Of a stretch of DNA of 64,000 nucleotides, positions 50,886 through 61,773 are shown piece by piece. Within the stretch, counting starts at the first letter, position 1. Each line of letters begins with the position of its first letter. Source of the stretch: Serratia symbiotica (lineage in GTDB: Bacteria; Pseudomonadota; Gammaproteobacteria; Enterobacterales; Enterobacteriaceae). Location: assembly GCA_900016775.1 (NCBI GenBank), contig LN890288.1, positions 124,001 through 188,000 of the forward strand, given 5' to 3'. A model generated the notes under the pieces. The model saw nothing but the letters and a program-made list of their open reading frames with translations. It was not told where the DNA came from and searched no databases. The position numbers and the translations under genes were made by a program.

Positions 50886-51467
50886 AATATTTTTTATTGT
50901 ATGAATACATTATTAATAATTATATCATTTAAAAAATATTTTTTATATTAAATATTATATATAAATATTATAATCTTTTAATATACAAAATAATTTTTAT
51001 TAATTATAGTTAATTTATTTTAAATTTTTATTTTTTACATATAAATTTTTATATATTATTGAATAAAATTATTTAATATAAATAATTAATTTTAACATTT
51101 AAGATATATAATTTCATCATTACTTTAATAATTTATAAATTTATTTTTTATAATTTATAATAAATAAATAAAAAATTAATGAATTTTAATATATAATATT
51201 TATTATTTTTATATTTTATATAAAATAAATTATTAAATAATATTAAAAATATTATTTAATAATTATTAACATAATATTAATAATTATATTTTTTTAAAAA
51301 ATTTTATTATTAATTTTAATAAAGTTATTTATTAAAAAATAACTTTATTAAAATATTTTTAGATACATGTTATATAGTATATAAATATTAAATTTAATTT
51401 TTATAAAAATTAAATTTAATTATTATTTAATATTATAAAAAAATAATTTTTTAATTATGAGTATTAA
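50886..51467. other. Divergent spacer between thiI and dxs
   Basis: 582 bp, A/T-only apart from a perfect 17-bp-stem hairpin at 51314-51353 (listed separately). xseB and ispA have been lost from this place; no remnant of either can be read. Confidence 0.6.
51314..51353 (+). repeat. Perfect 17-bp inverted repeat upstream of dxs
   Basis: TTTTAATAAAGTTATTT (51314-51330) and its exact complement (51337-51353) flank a 6-base loop ATTAAA. T-rich sequence follows (TATTTTT). It looks like a terminator, yet neither flanking gene is transcribed into it from outside, since thiI and dxs diverge. It may be a relic terminator, a dxs leader hairpin or an unannotated small transcript's end. Confidence 0.7.
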
Positions 51468-53360
51468 ATGAATTTTGATATAAAAAAATATCCAATTCTA
51501 ACCTCAGTAAATAATCCTATTGAACTTCGTTTATTATCAATAGATAATTTACCTCAGTTATGTAATGAATTACGTCAGTATTTACTTGAAAGTGTAAGTT
51601 GTTCTAGTGGTCATTTTGCATCTGGTTTAGGTATTATTGAATTAACAGTAGCTTTACATTATAGTTATAATACTCCATTTGATCGTTTAGTATGGGATAC
51701 TGGGCACCAAGCTTATCCTCATAAAATTTTAACTGGTCGTCGTAATTATATTTCTACTATTCGAAAAAAAAACGGATTACATCCATTTCCTTGGAGATTT
51801 GAAAGTGAATATGATGTATTATCTGTTGGTCATTCATCAACTTCGATTAGTGCAACTCTTGGTATTGCAGCAGCAGCTAAATATGAAGGGTTAGGTCGTC
51901 GTGCTTTATGCGTTATAGGTGATGGTGCTATTACTGCAGGAATGGCATTTGAAGCTATAAATCATGCTGGAGATATTAATTTAGATATATTAGTGATATT
52001 AAATGATAATAAAATGTCAATTTCAAAAAATGTGGGAGCATTAAATCATCATTTAGCTCAGTTATTATCTAGTAAGTTTTATTTGAAATTACGTAAAAAA
52101 AGTAAAAAAATATTTTTTAATATATCATATATTCAAAAATTATTAAAATATATTAAAAAATATTTAAAAGGAATAGTGCTATCTTGTAGTATATTTGAAG
52201 AATTAGGTTTTAATTATATTGGTCCAGTTGATGGACATGATGTACGAAATTTAAGTATTATACTTAATAATATGCGTTATTTAAAAGGTCCACAATTATT
52301 ACATATTATAACTAAAAAAGGATATGGGTATAAACCAGCAGAAAAAGATCCAATTAGTTTTCATTCAGTTCCAAAATTTAATTTAATTAGTGGTAAATTA
52401 CCTAAAATTATAAATAAATTACCTAGTTATTCAGAAATTTTTGGTGAATGGTTATGTGAAACAGCTGCTACAGATAGAATGTTAATGGCTATTACGCCAG
52501 CAATGCGTGAAGGTTCTGGTATGGTAAAATTTTCACGTGATTATCCTAATCAATATTTTGATGTAGCTATTGCTGAACAGCATGCAGTAACTTTTGCTGC
52601 TGGATTAGCTATAGGTGGTTATAAACCAGTAGTAGCTATTTATTCTACTTTTTTGCAGCGTTCTTATGATCAATTAATTCATGATGTAGCAATTCAACAA
52701 CTTCCTATTATGTTTGCTATTGATCGTGGTGGGATTGTTGGATCTGATGGTCAAACTCATCAAGGTGCTTTTGATTTGTCTTTTTTACGTTGTATACCTA
52801 CTATGGTTATTATGACTCCTAGTGATGAAAATGAATGTCGTCAAATGTTATATACTGGTTATCATTATAATGACGGTCCAAGTGTAGTACGTTATCCAAG
52901 AGGTACAGGTATTGGTATACCATTAAAACCACTTAATAAATTACAGATTGGAAAAGGTAGAATACAAAGAATTGGTAAAAATATTGCTATTCTTAATTTT
53001 GGTACTTTATTAGCAGAAGCTATTAAAGTAGCTGAAGCACTTAATGCTACTTTAGTAGATATGCGGTTTGTTAAACCACTTGATAAAAGTTTAATTTTTA
53101 AAATGGTAAAAAGTCATAAAGTATTAGTAACATTAGAAGAAAATGCTGTTTTTGGAGGTGCTGGTAGTGGTGTGAATGAATTATTAATGGCTAATCGTTA
53201 TATGTCTTTAGTATTAAATATTGGTCTTCCAGATAATTTTATAAAATCAGGAACTCAAGAAGAAATACGTTCTGAATTAAAATTAAATGCTTCTGGTATT
53301 CAACGTCAAGTTGAAACTTGGTTAGAAAAACAATATTTTATTTTTAATATATATAAATAA
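51468..53360 (+). CDS. dxs: 1-Deoxy-D-xylulose-5-phosphate synthase
   Basis: Thiamin-diphosphate enzyme joining pyruvate and glyceraldehyde 3-phosphate; entry to the MEP isoprenoid pathway and precursor for thiamin and pyridoxal. Features include [10 protein letters not shown] (proton-transfer His), the ThDP motif [13 protein letters not shown]...NDN, the catalytic Glu in [16 protein letters not shown], and [12 protein letters not shown]. The length of 630 is near E. coli (620). Its product feeds IspA, encoded 24 kb away. No ispA-dxs linkage remains. Confidence 0.97.
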   Translation: MNFDIKKYPILTSVNNPIELRLLSIDNLPQLCNELRQYLLESVSCSSGHFASGLGIIELTVALHYSYNTPFDRLVWDTGHQAYPHKILTGRRNYISTIRKKNGLHPFPWRFESEYDVLSVGHSSTSISATLGIAAAAKYEGLGRRALCVIGDGAITAGMAFEAINHAGDINLDILVILNDNKMSISKNVGALNHHLAQLLSSKFYLKLRKKSKKIFFNISYIQKLLKYIKKYLKGIVLSCSIFEELGFNYIGPVDGHDVRNLSIILNNMRYLKGPQLLHIITKKGYGYKPAEKDPISFHSVPKFNLISGKLPKIINKLPSYSEIFGEWLCETAATDRMLMAITPAMREGSGMVKFSRDYPNQYFDVAIAEQHAVTFAAGLAIGGYKPVVAIYSTFLQRSYDQLIHDVAIQQLPIMFAIDRGGIVGSDGQTHQGAFDLSFLRCIPTMVIMTPSDENECRQMLYTGYHYNDGPSVVRYPRGTGIGIPLKPLNKLQIGKGRIQRIGKNIAILNFGTLLAEAIKVAEALNATLVDMRFVKPLDKSLIFKMVKSHKVLVTLEENAVFGGAGSGVNELLMANRYMSLVLNIGLPDNFIKSGTQEEIRSELKLNASGIQRQVETWLEKQYFIFNIYK

Positions 53361-53483
53361 TTTATTATTAATTAAAAAAGATAAAAACAATTTATTTATT
53401 TATATAATTAATTTATAATATAAATTAATATTATTTAATGAATTTTTAATTTAAAATTTATTAAAAAATTATTTAAAAAATAA

Positions 53484-54215
53484 TTAAATTATTTTATCTA
53501 ATAAAATTGATTCTAATGCAATTAGAATCATTTTATCAAAATTAGTTTGACGTTCAATTGCAGTAATTGATTCATGACGAAAAATATGATCAGAAACTGT
53601 ACATATAGTTAATGCTTTACATGAAAATTTTTTATTAAGTTCTGCTATGATTCCATAAATTCCAGCTGCTTCCATTTCTACTCCTAAAATACCATATTTT
53701 CTCATTATTTTAAGTAATTCTTTATCTGAATTATAAAATAAATCTGTTGAAAATATATTACCTACTTGTACTGAAATATTTTGTTTTTTAGCTACATATA
53801 CTGCATTGCATATCATATCAAAATCAGCTATAGCGGCATAATCATTATCTTTAAATCGGATACGATTTATTTTAGAATCAGTACACGCACCCATACCAAT
53901 TATTATATCAAATAATTTTATATGATCACATACTGCACCACAAGATCCTACACGAATAATTTTTTTTACTCCAAATTTTGTAATTAATTCTCGTACGTAA
54001 ATAGAACAAGATGGTATTCCAATTCCATGACTCATTATAGAAATACGACGATTTTTATAAGTACCGATAAAACCTAACATACCACGAATATTATTTATTT
54101 TTCTTATATTATTTAAAAATTTTTCAGCAATATATTTTGCACGTAATGGATCTCCTGGCATTAATGCAATGTCAGAAAAATCTTTTTTTTGAGCATTAAT
54201 ATGTGGTGTTGTCAT
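53484..54215 (-). CDS. deoD: Purine nucleoside phosphorylase DeoD
   Basis: Phosphorolyses purine (deoxy)nucleosides for salvage; hexameric trimer-type enzyme. It begins [31 protein letters not shown] (phosphate loop GDPLRA), with [18 protein letters not shown] and the catalytic Asp in CTVSDHI near 200-206. The length of 243 is near E. coli (239). It stands alone; the rest of the deo operon is absent. It would allow use of host nucleosides. Confidence 0.96.
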   Translation of the reverse strand: MTTPHINAQKKDFSDIALMPGDPLRAKYIAEKFLNNIRKINNIRGMLGFIGTYKNRRISIMSHGIGIPSCSIYVRELITKFGVKKIIRVGSCGAVCDHIKLFDIIIGMGACTDSKINRIRFKDNDYAAIADFDMICNAVYVAKKQNISVQVGNIFSTDLFYNSDKELLKIMRKYGILGVEMEAAGIYGIIAELNKKFSCKALTICTVSDHIFRHESITAIERQTNFDKMILIALESILLDKII

Positions 54216-54558
54216 TTTTTTTAAATTCCTTAAAATATTTAATAAAGATAAAATTAAAATTTATAATAGTTTATTAATAATAAGTTTTTTATGAAATAAT
54301 TATTTTAAATTAATATTAGATTTATAAATTATATATATTTAATATATATTAAAATAATTTAAGTAGTAATTATATTTAAAATAATATTTAAAAAATTAAA
54401 ATAAAATATATATAAAATATTATCAAAAGTTTATATATATTATTAATATTTTAAATTATTTAAAATAATTTTTTTATAAATTATTTTTTTAAGTTTTTAT
54501 ATATAAAAAATAATTTTTCTTATATACTTATTTTTTTATAATTTTTTTTTAAAATATT
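54216..54558. other. Divergent spacer between deoD and lonH
   Basis: A/T-only, no gene or RNA seen; no clear ribosome site precedes the TTG of lonH. Confidence 0.5.
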
Positions 54559-56295
54559 TTGATTAATAATGAATTAAACTGGCAATCTTTGATTCCAAAT
54601 ATAAAACCTTATATAAAAATATTTGATATAGCGGATCAATTACAATCTATATCTTTTTCTACTATTCAACCTAAATTACAAAATGCATTAATAACATTTT
54701 GTCATTCTAAATCGACATTACGATTTATGTTATTAAAATCACAAGATACAGAAGAATATTTATCTTTAATTTCTCGTGTAGTTAAAAAATTATTTGTAAA
54801 AAATACTGCTTTTAAAGGTAGTAATTATATAATTAAAGATAATAATATTTATATTGAAACAACTAATTGTAATAATTTACCTTTTTCTGCTAATGGATAT
54901 TGTATTTTTCAGAATTGGATAGAATTAGAAGATCTTTTTGGTTGTGTTCGATTTTATAATAATAAGATAAATTTACAACCAGGTTTATTACATAAAGCTA
55001 ATGGTGGTATATTAATTCTTTCTGTTAATTCTTTATTAGCTCAGCCATTATTATGGTTTAGAGTTAAAAAAATGATTATACAAGGTCAATTTTATTGGAT
55101 TTCTCAAGATAAATCATGTCCATTACCAATTAATATTCCTCCAATGCCTTTAGAATTACGTTTAATTATAGTAGGTAATCGTGATAAATTAGCTGATTTT
55201 TATAATCTTGAACCTAAATTAAATAATCAATCAATTTACGGAGAATATGAAGATTTTTTAGAATTAAATGAAATTAATGATATGTCTCATTGGTGTAGTT
55301 ATATTAATACCTTTATTAAAGAAAAGAAATTACCTTTTTTAGAATCTAAAGCTTGGTCAATTTTATTAATTAATGCCATACGATATACTGGTGATAAAAA
55401 AATTTTACCATTATCTTTACAATGGATTAATAAACAACTCATAGAAGCTTCATTATATACTAAAAAAGACATTATTACAGCTGAATCTTTAAAACATTCA
55501 ACAAATTTACGTATATGGCGTGAAAGTTATTTTAAAGAATGTATACAAAATGAAATTAATTGGAATTATATTTTTATTAAAACAGAAGGTAAGATAATTG
55601 GTCAAATTAATGGACTTTCTATATTAGATTACCCAGGTTATCCATATAGTATCGGTGTACCATTACGTATAAGTTGTGTAATATATTTTGGTAATAGTGA
55701 ATTTATTGATGTAGAACGTCAAGTAGAATTAGGTGGTAATTTACATGCAAAAAGTATAATGATTATACAATCTTTTTTACTTTCTGAATTAAATTTAAAT
55801 TATGCTTTACCTTTTTCTTTTTCAATTGTGTTTGAACAATCTTATGGTGAAGTAGATGGAGATAGTGCTTCATTAGCTATATTATGTGTTTTAATTAGTG
55901 CTTTATCACAGAAACCTATTTCACAACAAATAGCAGTTACTGGTTCTATTGATCAATTTGGGAATGTACAATTAATTGATGGTATTAATGAAAAAATTGA
56001 AAGTTTTTTTGAAATTTGTTTACGTAGAGGATTAACTGGTAATCAGGGTGTTATTTTACCAACAGCTAATGTACGTCATTTATGTTTAAATAAAGATATA
56101 GTTTATGCAGTACGTAACAAAAAATTTCATTTATGGACTGTTAATACTGTTTCAGAGGCATTAAAAATATTAACTGGATATTCTTATTCTAATAAAGAAC
56201 AACCAAATTTATTAATGATGATAAAAAAACGTATTTCTAAAATAAATTATCCGGAAAAATATTATTGGTCATGGTTATTTCGTTGGTTTAATTAA
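54559..56295 (+). CDS. lonH: Lon-like protease YcbZ/LonH
   Basis: Homologue of the E. coli YcbZ putative Lon-type serine protease. The AAA-like part is degenerate (no classical Walker motifs), with NLQPGLLHKANGGILILSVNSLLAQP conserved as LQPGLLHKANGGIL. The C-terminal Lon protease domain keeps the Ser-Lys dyad: Ser in VDGDSASLA near 430 and Lys in GINEKIESFF near 475. The 578 residues match E. coli (586). The start is TTG: an in-frame TAA lies just upstream (54550) and homology begins at once (NELNWQSLIP). It precedes fabA, as in enterics. Confidence 0.9.
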   Translation: MINNELNWQSLIPNIKPYIKIFDIADQLQSISFSTIQPKLQNALITFCHSKSTLRFMLLKSQDTEEYLSLISRVVKKLFVKNTAFKGSNYIIKDNNIYIETTNCNNLPFSANGYCIFQNWIELEDLFGCVRFYNNKINLQPGLLHKANGGILILSVNSLLAQPLLWFRVKKMIIQGQFYWISQDKSCPLPINIPPMPLELRLIIVGNRDKLADFYNLEPKLNNQSIYGEYEDFLELNEINDMSHWCSYINTFIKEKKLPFLESKAWSILLINAIRYTGDKKILPLSLQWINKQLIEASLYTKKDIITAESLKHSTNLRIWRESYFKECIQNEINWNYIFIKTEGKIIGQINGLSILDYPGYPYSIGVPLRISCVIYFGNSEFIDVERQVELGGNLHAKSIMIIQSFLLSELNLNYALPFSFSIVFEQSYGEVDGDSASLAILCVLISALSQKPISQQIAVTGSIDQFGNVQLIDGINEKIESFFEICLRRGLTGNQGVILPTANVRHLCLNKDIVYAVRNKKFHLWTVNTVSEALKILTGYSYSNKEQPNLLMMIKKRISKINYPEKYYWSWLFRWFN

Positions 56296-56378
56296 TATAA
56301 AAATAATTAATTTAAGTAATTTAATATATTTTTATTATTTAAATTATAATTTTTATTAATAATAAGGTTTATTAAAAT

Positions 56379-56897
56379 ATGATAGATAAATGTTGTTTTT
56401 ATACAAAAAAAGATCTTGAAGCATCTAGTCAAAAAAAACTTTTTGGTATTAGTGGTCCACCTTTACCATCAGGTAAAATGTTAATGCTTGATCGTATAAT
56501 AAAAATAACTGAAAATGGAGGTAAATATAATAAAGGATATATAGAAGCAGAATTAGATATTAATCCAAAATTATGGTTTTTTAAATATCATTTTATTGAT
56601 GATCCTGTTATGCCAGGATGTTTAGGTCTTGATGCAATGTGGCAATTAGTAGGTTTTTATTTAGGATGGTTAGGTGGGAAAGGAAAAGGTAGAGCACTTG
56701 GTGTAGGTGAAGTTAAATTTATTGGTCAAATTTTACCTACAGTTAAAAAAATAACTTATCACATTCATTTTAAACGTATTATAATTCGTAAATTAATAAT
56801 AGGTTTAGCTGATGGTATAGTTTTTATAGATAGTAAAATTATTTATATTGCAAATAATTTAAGAGTTGGTTTATTTAAAGATATTACTTTTTTTTAA
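56379..56897 (+). CDS. fabA: 3-Hydroxydecanoyl-ACP dehydratase/isomerase
   Basis: Dehydrates and isomerises the C10 intermediate, the branch point to unsaturated fatty acids (with FabB). The catalytic pair is H71 ([15 protein letters not shown]) and D85 ([15 protein letters not shown]). Its 172 residues equal the E. coli length. AAGGTT precedes the ATG. It follows lonH by 83 bp on the same strand, the enteric order. Confidence 0.97.
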   Translation: MIDKCCFYTKKDLEASSQKKLFGISGPPLPSGKMLMLDRIIKITENGGKYNKGYIEAELDINPKLWFFKYHFIDDPVMPGCLGLDAMWQLVGFYLGWLGGKGKGRALGVGEVKFIGQILPTVKKITYHIHFKRIIIRKLIIGLADGIVFIDSKIIYIANNLRVGLFKDITFF

Positions 56898-57227
56898 ATA
56901 TAAAATATTTTAAAAAATTTTTATAAAATTTTATATATACAATATTTATTAAATTATATTTTTATTTAATTTATTTTTAATATAAAAATATTATATAATA
57001 TTATTATAATTTTATACCTTTAATTATATATCTAAATCAAATCCTTTTTATATATAATAATATATAATATAAATAATTATTTATTTATATTCTTATTTTA
57101 TAGATTTAAAATATTATTTTGAATATATTTAATTAAAGATATAATATTTTATTTAATTAAATAAATAATTTATATATTATTTTTTATAAAAAATAATAAT
57201 ATTTTATTGAAAGGATTATTATATATT
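56898..57227. other. Spacer between fabA and leuS
   Basis: A/T-rich, no gene seen. AAAGGA (57210-57215) precedes the chosen leuS ATG. Confidence 0.5.
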
Positions 57228-59810
57228 ATGCGAGAACAATATTGTCCAAAAGATATTGAATCGAATGTACAGATTCATTGGAAAAAGAATAAAACTTTTA
57301 AAGTTATTGAAGATCTTTCAAAAGAAAAATATTATTGTTTATCTATGTTACCATATCCATCTGGTAAATTACATATGGGTCATGTTCGTAATTATACTAT
57401 TGGTGATGTAATTTCACGTTATCAACGTATGTTAGGTAAAAATGTTTTAAATCCAATAGGTTGGGATGCTTTTGGTCTTCCTGCAGAAAATGCTGCAATA
57501 AAAAACAAAATATCTCCATCTTTATGGACATATAATAATATTAAATATATGAAAAAACAATTAAAATTACTTGGTTTTAGTTACGATTGGGATCGTGAAA
57601 TTATTACTTGTAAACCAAATTATTATAAATGGGAACAATGGTTTTTTATAAATCTTTATAAAAAAGGTTTAGTATATAAAAAAAAATCAGAAGTAAATTG
57701 GTGTCCGTATGATCTTACTGTATTAGCTAATGAACAAGTTATTAATGGTAATTGTTGGCGTTGTGATACTAAGGTTATATATAAAAAAATTCCACAATGG
57801 TTTATTAAAATTACTAATTATGCTGATCAATTACTTAATGATTTAAATAATTTAAAAAAATGGCCAGAACAAGTTAAAACTATGCAACGTAATTGGATTG
57901 GTAGATCTTCAGGAGTAGATATTACTTTTAATCTTACTAATAGTAATCAAACTTTAACAGTATATACTACTCGTCCAGATATTTTTATGGGTGCAACTTA
58001 TATAATAATATCTGTTTATCATCCATTAATCAAAAAAAATATATATAAAAATTTAAAATTAATGAAATTTATTCAGTATTGTTACAAAATAAAAATTTTA
58101 GATATAGAAATGGAAAAAATTATAAAAAAAGGTATGCCTACAGGTCTTTTTGTTATTCATCCTTTAAATGGAGAACAGTTACCTATTTGGGTTGTAAATT
58201 TTATTTCAATAAAATGTAAAATTAATGCAATGATAATAGTACCGGCACATAATCAGAATGATTGGGAATTTGCTAAAAAATATTATTTACCAATTAAACC
58301 AGTTATTTTAAATTATGATGGTAGTGAACCTAATATTAAAAAATCAGCAATGATAAAATCAGGTAAATTATTTAATTCTGGTGAATTTAATGGTTTACAT
58401 AATCAGAATAATATGAATGATATTATTGATAAATTAATTTTAAAAGGTATAGCTAAATATAAAGTTCATTATCGTTTACGTGATTGGGTAATTTCTCGTC
58501 AACGATATTGGGGTACACCAATTCCAATGATAACATTAAAAAATAATATTATTATACCAGTATCAAAAGATAAATTACCAGTAATCTTACCAGAAGATAT
58601 AGTTATAAATGGTATTACTAGTCCTATAACAACTAATGATAAATGGTCAAAAGTTTATATTAATAATCAATTAGCATTTCGTGAAACTGATACTTTTGAT
58701 ACATTTATAGAATCTTCTTGGTATTATGCACGTTATACTTGTCCAGATTATCATGATGGAATGTTAGATTCAAGAGCTGTAAATTATTGGCTTCCTATTG
58801 ATCAATATATTGGTGGTATTGAACATGCTATAATGCATTTAATGTATTTTCGTTTTTTTCATAAATTAATGCGAGATATGGGATTAGTAAAATTTAATGA
58901 ACCAGCTAAAAAATTATTATGTCAAGGTATGGTGTTAGCTGATGCTTTTTATTACATTAATACTAATGGTTCGCGTATATGGATTTCTTCTGAAAATGTT
59001 ATTGTTACACGTAATAATAAAGGTTCTATTATTAAAGCAATGGATTTACAAGGACGTATATTAGTTTATGCTGGAATGAATAAGATGTCAAAATCTAAAA
59101 ATAATGGTATTGATCCACAAGATGTTATTGAAAAATATGGTGCAGATACTGTACGTTTATTTATAATGTTTGCTGCTCCTGTTGAAATGACATTAGAATG
59201 GAAAGAATCTGGTATAAAAGGAGTGCATCGTTTTTTAAAACGTTTATGGAAAATAACTTATCATCATATTAAAAATAGTAAATTTAAACCATTAAGTATA
59301 ATTAAATTAAATAAATATCAAAAAGATATTCGTTATCATTTACATAAAACTATCTCTAAGGTAAGTGATGATATTGGTCGTAGACAAACTTTTAATACTG
59401 CAATATCTTCTATTATGGAATTAGTAAATAAATTAGAAAATAAATTGTTAACTGATATATTAAATTATTATTTATTACAAGAAATTCTTTTAGCTGTAGT
59501 ACGTATGCTTTATCCATTTACACCGCATATAAGTTTTGTGTTATGGAAAGAATTAGGTGGTAAAGGTGATATTGATACTGCATCTTGGCCGGTTATTGAT
59601 AAAGAAGCTATAATTAAAGATTATATGTTAATTGTTATACAAGTTAATGGTAAAGTTCGTGCAAAAATCAATGTATCAATAAATGCTACTCAAGAAGAAA
59701 TTCGTATGTGTGCTATTAAAGAAGATAAAGTATCTAAATATTTAGAGGGTGTGATAATTCGTAATGTAATTTATATTCCAGGTAAATTATTAAATTTAGT
59801 AGTAAATTAA
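57228..59810 (+). CDS. leuS: Leucyl-tRNA synthetase with a degraded editing pocket
   Basis: Charges tRNA-Leu. The ATG at 57228 is used rather than the in-frame TTG at 57207, giving [12 protein letters not shown] and 860 residues, the E. coli length and numbering. HMGH is at 49-52 and KMSKSK near the family position, and the synthetic site looks intact. In the CP1 editing domain, however, TTRPDTF reads TTRPDIF (T252 to I), and the block GTGAVMAVPGHDQRD is changed: Y330C, GTG to KIN (331-333), D342N, R344N, with only D345 kept. It heads leuS-lptE-holA, the enteric operon. Confidence 0.97.
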   Translation: MREQYCPKDIESNVQIHWKKNKTFKVIEDLSKEKYYCLSMLPYPSGKLHMGHVRNYTIGDVISRYQRMLGKNVLNPIGWDAFGLPAENAAIKNKISPSLWTYNNIKYMKKQLKLLGFSYDWDREIITCKPNYYKWEQWFFINLYKKGLVYKKKSEVNWCPYDLTVLANEQVINGNCWRCDTKVIYKKIPQWFIKITNYADQLLNDLNNLKKWPEQVKTMQRNWIGRSSGVDITFNLTNSNQTLTVYTTRPDIFMGATYIIISVYHPLIKKNIYKNLKLMKFIQYCYKIKILDIEMEKIIKKGMPTGLFVIHPLNGEQLPIWVVNFISIKCKINAMIIVPAHNQNDWEFAKKYYLPIKPVILNYDGSEPNIKKSAMIKSGKLFNSGEFNGLHNQNNMNDIIDKLILKGIAKYKVHYRLRDWVISRQRYWGTPIPMITLKNNIIIPVSKDKLPVILPEDIVINGITSPITTNDKWSKVYINNQLAFRETDTFDTFIESSWYYARYTCPDYHDGMLDSRAVNYWLPIDQYIGGIEHAIMHLMYFRFFHKLMRDMGLVKFNEPAKKLLCQGMVLADAFYYINTNGSRIWISSENVIVTRNNKGSIIKAMDLQGRILVYAGMNKMSKSKNNGIDPQDVIEKYGADTVRLFIMFAAPVEMTLEWKESGIKGVHRFLKRLWKITYHHIKNSKFKPLSIIKLNKYQKDIRYHLHKTISKVSDDIGRRQTFNTAISSIMELVNKLENKLLTDILNYYLLQEILLAVVRMLYPFTPHISFVLWKELGGKGDIDTASWPVIDKEAIIKDYMLIVIQVNGKVRAKINVSINATQEEIRMCAIKEDKVSKYLEGVIIRNVIYIPGKLLNLVVN

Positions 59811-59824
59811 TAAAAGAAGAAATA

Positions 59825-60328
59825 GTGAAAAAATATGTTTTAATGTTATTATTTTTATTAGTAGTTTTTTTTTCTACTTCTTGTGGTTTTCATTTACGTG
59901 GATATATGCAAGATTCCAAAAAAATAAAAATGTTAATTTTAAATTATTCAGATTATTATGAATCATTAATTCATTCATTAAATGAGCAATTATATTTAAA
60001 TAATATTTATATTGTTGAAAATATGAAAGTTAATAATATTCTATCTTTACGTATTATAAGTAGTAATGAGAATCAGGAAACGATATCAATTTTAAAAAAT
60101 GGAAAAACTGCAGAATATCAAATGATTTTAAATATTAAAGCAGAAATAATATTTCCTAATAATCATGTATATCCATTATCAATTATAATATTTCATTCAT
60201 TTTTTAATAATTCATTAAATATATTGTCACATGATTCTGAAAAAGAAATGATTAGACAAGAAATGTATTCTCAAGCTGCAAAAAAAATAGTAAATATATT
60301 ATTAATTATTTATTCAAAAATAACATAG
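59825..60328 (+). CDS. lptE: LPS-assembly lipoprotein LptE
   Basis: Outer-membrane lipoprotein that plugs and assembles the LptD LPS translocon. A lipoprotein signal peptide (MKKYVLMLLFLLVVFF) ends in lipobox STSC with lipidated C20, followed by GFHLRGY, the family's strongest motif. The start is GTG, 14 bp after leuS, with an AGAAG-like site. The length of 167 is shorter than E. coli (193), and the tail is trimmed. It needs Lnt (encoded at 45-46.7 kb) for maturation. Confidence 0.92.
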   Translation: MKKYVLMLLFLLVVFFSTSCGFHLRGYMQDSKKIKMLILNYSDYYESLIHSLNEQLYLNNIYIVENMKVNNILSLRIISSNENQETISILKNGKTAEYQMILNIKAEIIFPNNHVYPLSIIIFHSFFNNSLNILSHDSEKEMIRQEMYSQAAKKIVNILLIIYSKIT

Positions 60329-60344
60329 AAAATTATATTATAAA

Positions 60345-61361
60345 ATGATTCGTATTAATTATAATGAACTTGTTTTACATCTTAATAATAAATTAAATAT
60401 GTGTTATTTATTAAATGGAAATGAATTGCTAATATTAAAAGAAAGTCAAGATTTAATTAGAAAGGTAGCTAGTAAAAATAAATTTAATGAACATTATACT
60501 ATAGATTTAGAAAATAATAGAAATTGGGATAATATTTTTGATATATGTCAAGATATAAGTTTATTTAGTCAACGTAAAACATTATTATTAATTTTTCCAG
60601 AAAGTGGTTTAAATTCTATTATTATAAAAAATTTAATTAAATTATATACATTATTACATAAAGATATATTATTAATATTACGTAGTTTTAATTTAAATAA
60701 AAAACAAGAAAATAGTATATGGTTTAAAACATTTAGTTCAAAAACTATTTATGTTATTTGTAATACACCTAAAAAAATACAATTACCATTTTGGGTATCT
60801 AATCGCGCAAAATTAATGAAATTACAGTTAGATAATGGAGTTAATCAATTATTATGTTATTATTATGAAGGTAATTTATTAGAATTAGCACAAATATTAA
60901 AAATATTATTATTAATTTATCCTGATGGTATAATAACTTTATTACGTATTAAGAAAATAATTAATGATTCTTCTTATTTTATGCCATATCATTGGTTAGA
61001 ATCTATATTAGTAGGAAATGGTAAACGTAGTATATTTATTTTAAAAAAATTACAAAAGGAAAATATTGAAATAATAATTTTATTACGTATTTTACAATAT
61101 GATTTATTATTGTTATTAACATTTAAGCGTTGTATGACTTCAGTATCGCTATATATTTTGTTTAATAAATATAAAATATGGAAAAGTCGTCAAAATTTAA
61201 TTATTATAGCATTACAGAGATTATCATATAAAAGATTATATAAAGCTATTCAAAAATTGACAAAAATTGAAATAAATTTCAAAAAAAATTATAATCAATT
61301 AGTATGGTTAGAGTTAGAAAAATTATCTATTTTTTTATGTGATATTATTTTACCTATATAA
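60345..61361 (+). CDS. holA: DNA polymerase III delta subunit
   Basis: Clamp-loader wrench that opens the beta sliding clamp. It begins MIRINYNELVLHLNNKLN and has YLLNGNELLILKESQDLI (E. coli YLLLGNDPLLLQESQD), with the AAA+-like domains I-II and a helical collar domain at the C-terminus. The length of 338 is near E. coli (343). It starts 16 bp after lptE; nadD, the next gene in enterics, is missing. Confidence 0.93.
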   Translation: MIRINYNELVLHLNNKLNMCYLLNGNELLILKESQDLIRKVASKNKFNEHYTIDLENNRNWDNIFDICQDISLFSQRKTLLLIFPESGLNSIIIKNLIKLYTLLHKDILLILRSFNLNKKQENSIWFKTFSSKTIYVICNTPKKIQLPFWVSNRAKLMKLQLDNGVNQLLCYYYEGNLLELAQILKILLLIYPDGIITLLRIKKIINDSSYFMPYHWLESILVGNGKRSIFILKKLQKENIEIIILLRILQYDLLLLLTFKRCMTSVSLYILFNKYKIWKSRQNLIIIALQRLSYKRLYKAIQKLTKIEINFKKNYNQLVWLELEKLSIFLCDIILPI

Positions 61362-61773
61362 TTTATTAATATTAAAATATTTTATTATAAATGTTTTTGT
61401 ATAGAATTAACATTATAAAGATAATAATAATATTATATTTTTATAAATTTAATTGAATATTTATTAATAATAATATTTATTTAAAATAATAAATTAAATA
61501 TTTTATTAATATAATTGATGTATTTTATTTTATTAATAAAATTTTTTATAAAAATAAGATAAAAATTTTAAATAATTTTTATTTTAATGGTTAATTTTAT
61601 TTAAAATATTTATCTAATTTATTTTAAATATATTTAATATATATTTATAAATATTTTTTATTTATTTAGTTAGTAGATTATTTTTATTTATTTTATTATT
61701 TTATATATTTGTTCTTTAAAATATTTAAATTATAAAAAAATAAAAATAATTTTATTATATATTTATTATAATA
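61362..61773. other. Convergent spacer between holA and rluD
   Basis: 412 bp, A/T-only, with no GC-containing terminator and no remnant of nadD or cobC that I can read. Confidence 0.5.

Noticed and set aside
57207-57227. TTG start adding seven residues to leuS
   Set aside because: The ATG at 57228 gives the exact family length and aligned first residues; the added codons include the ribosome site.
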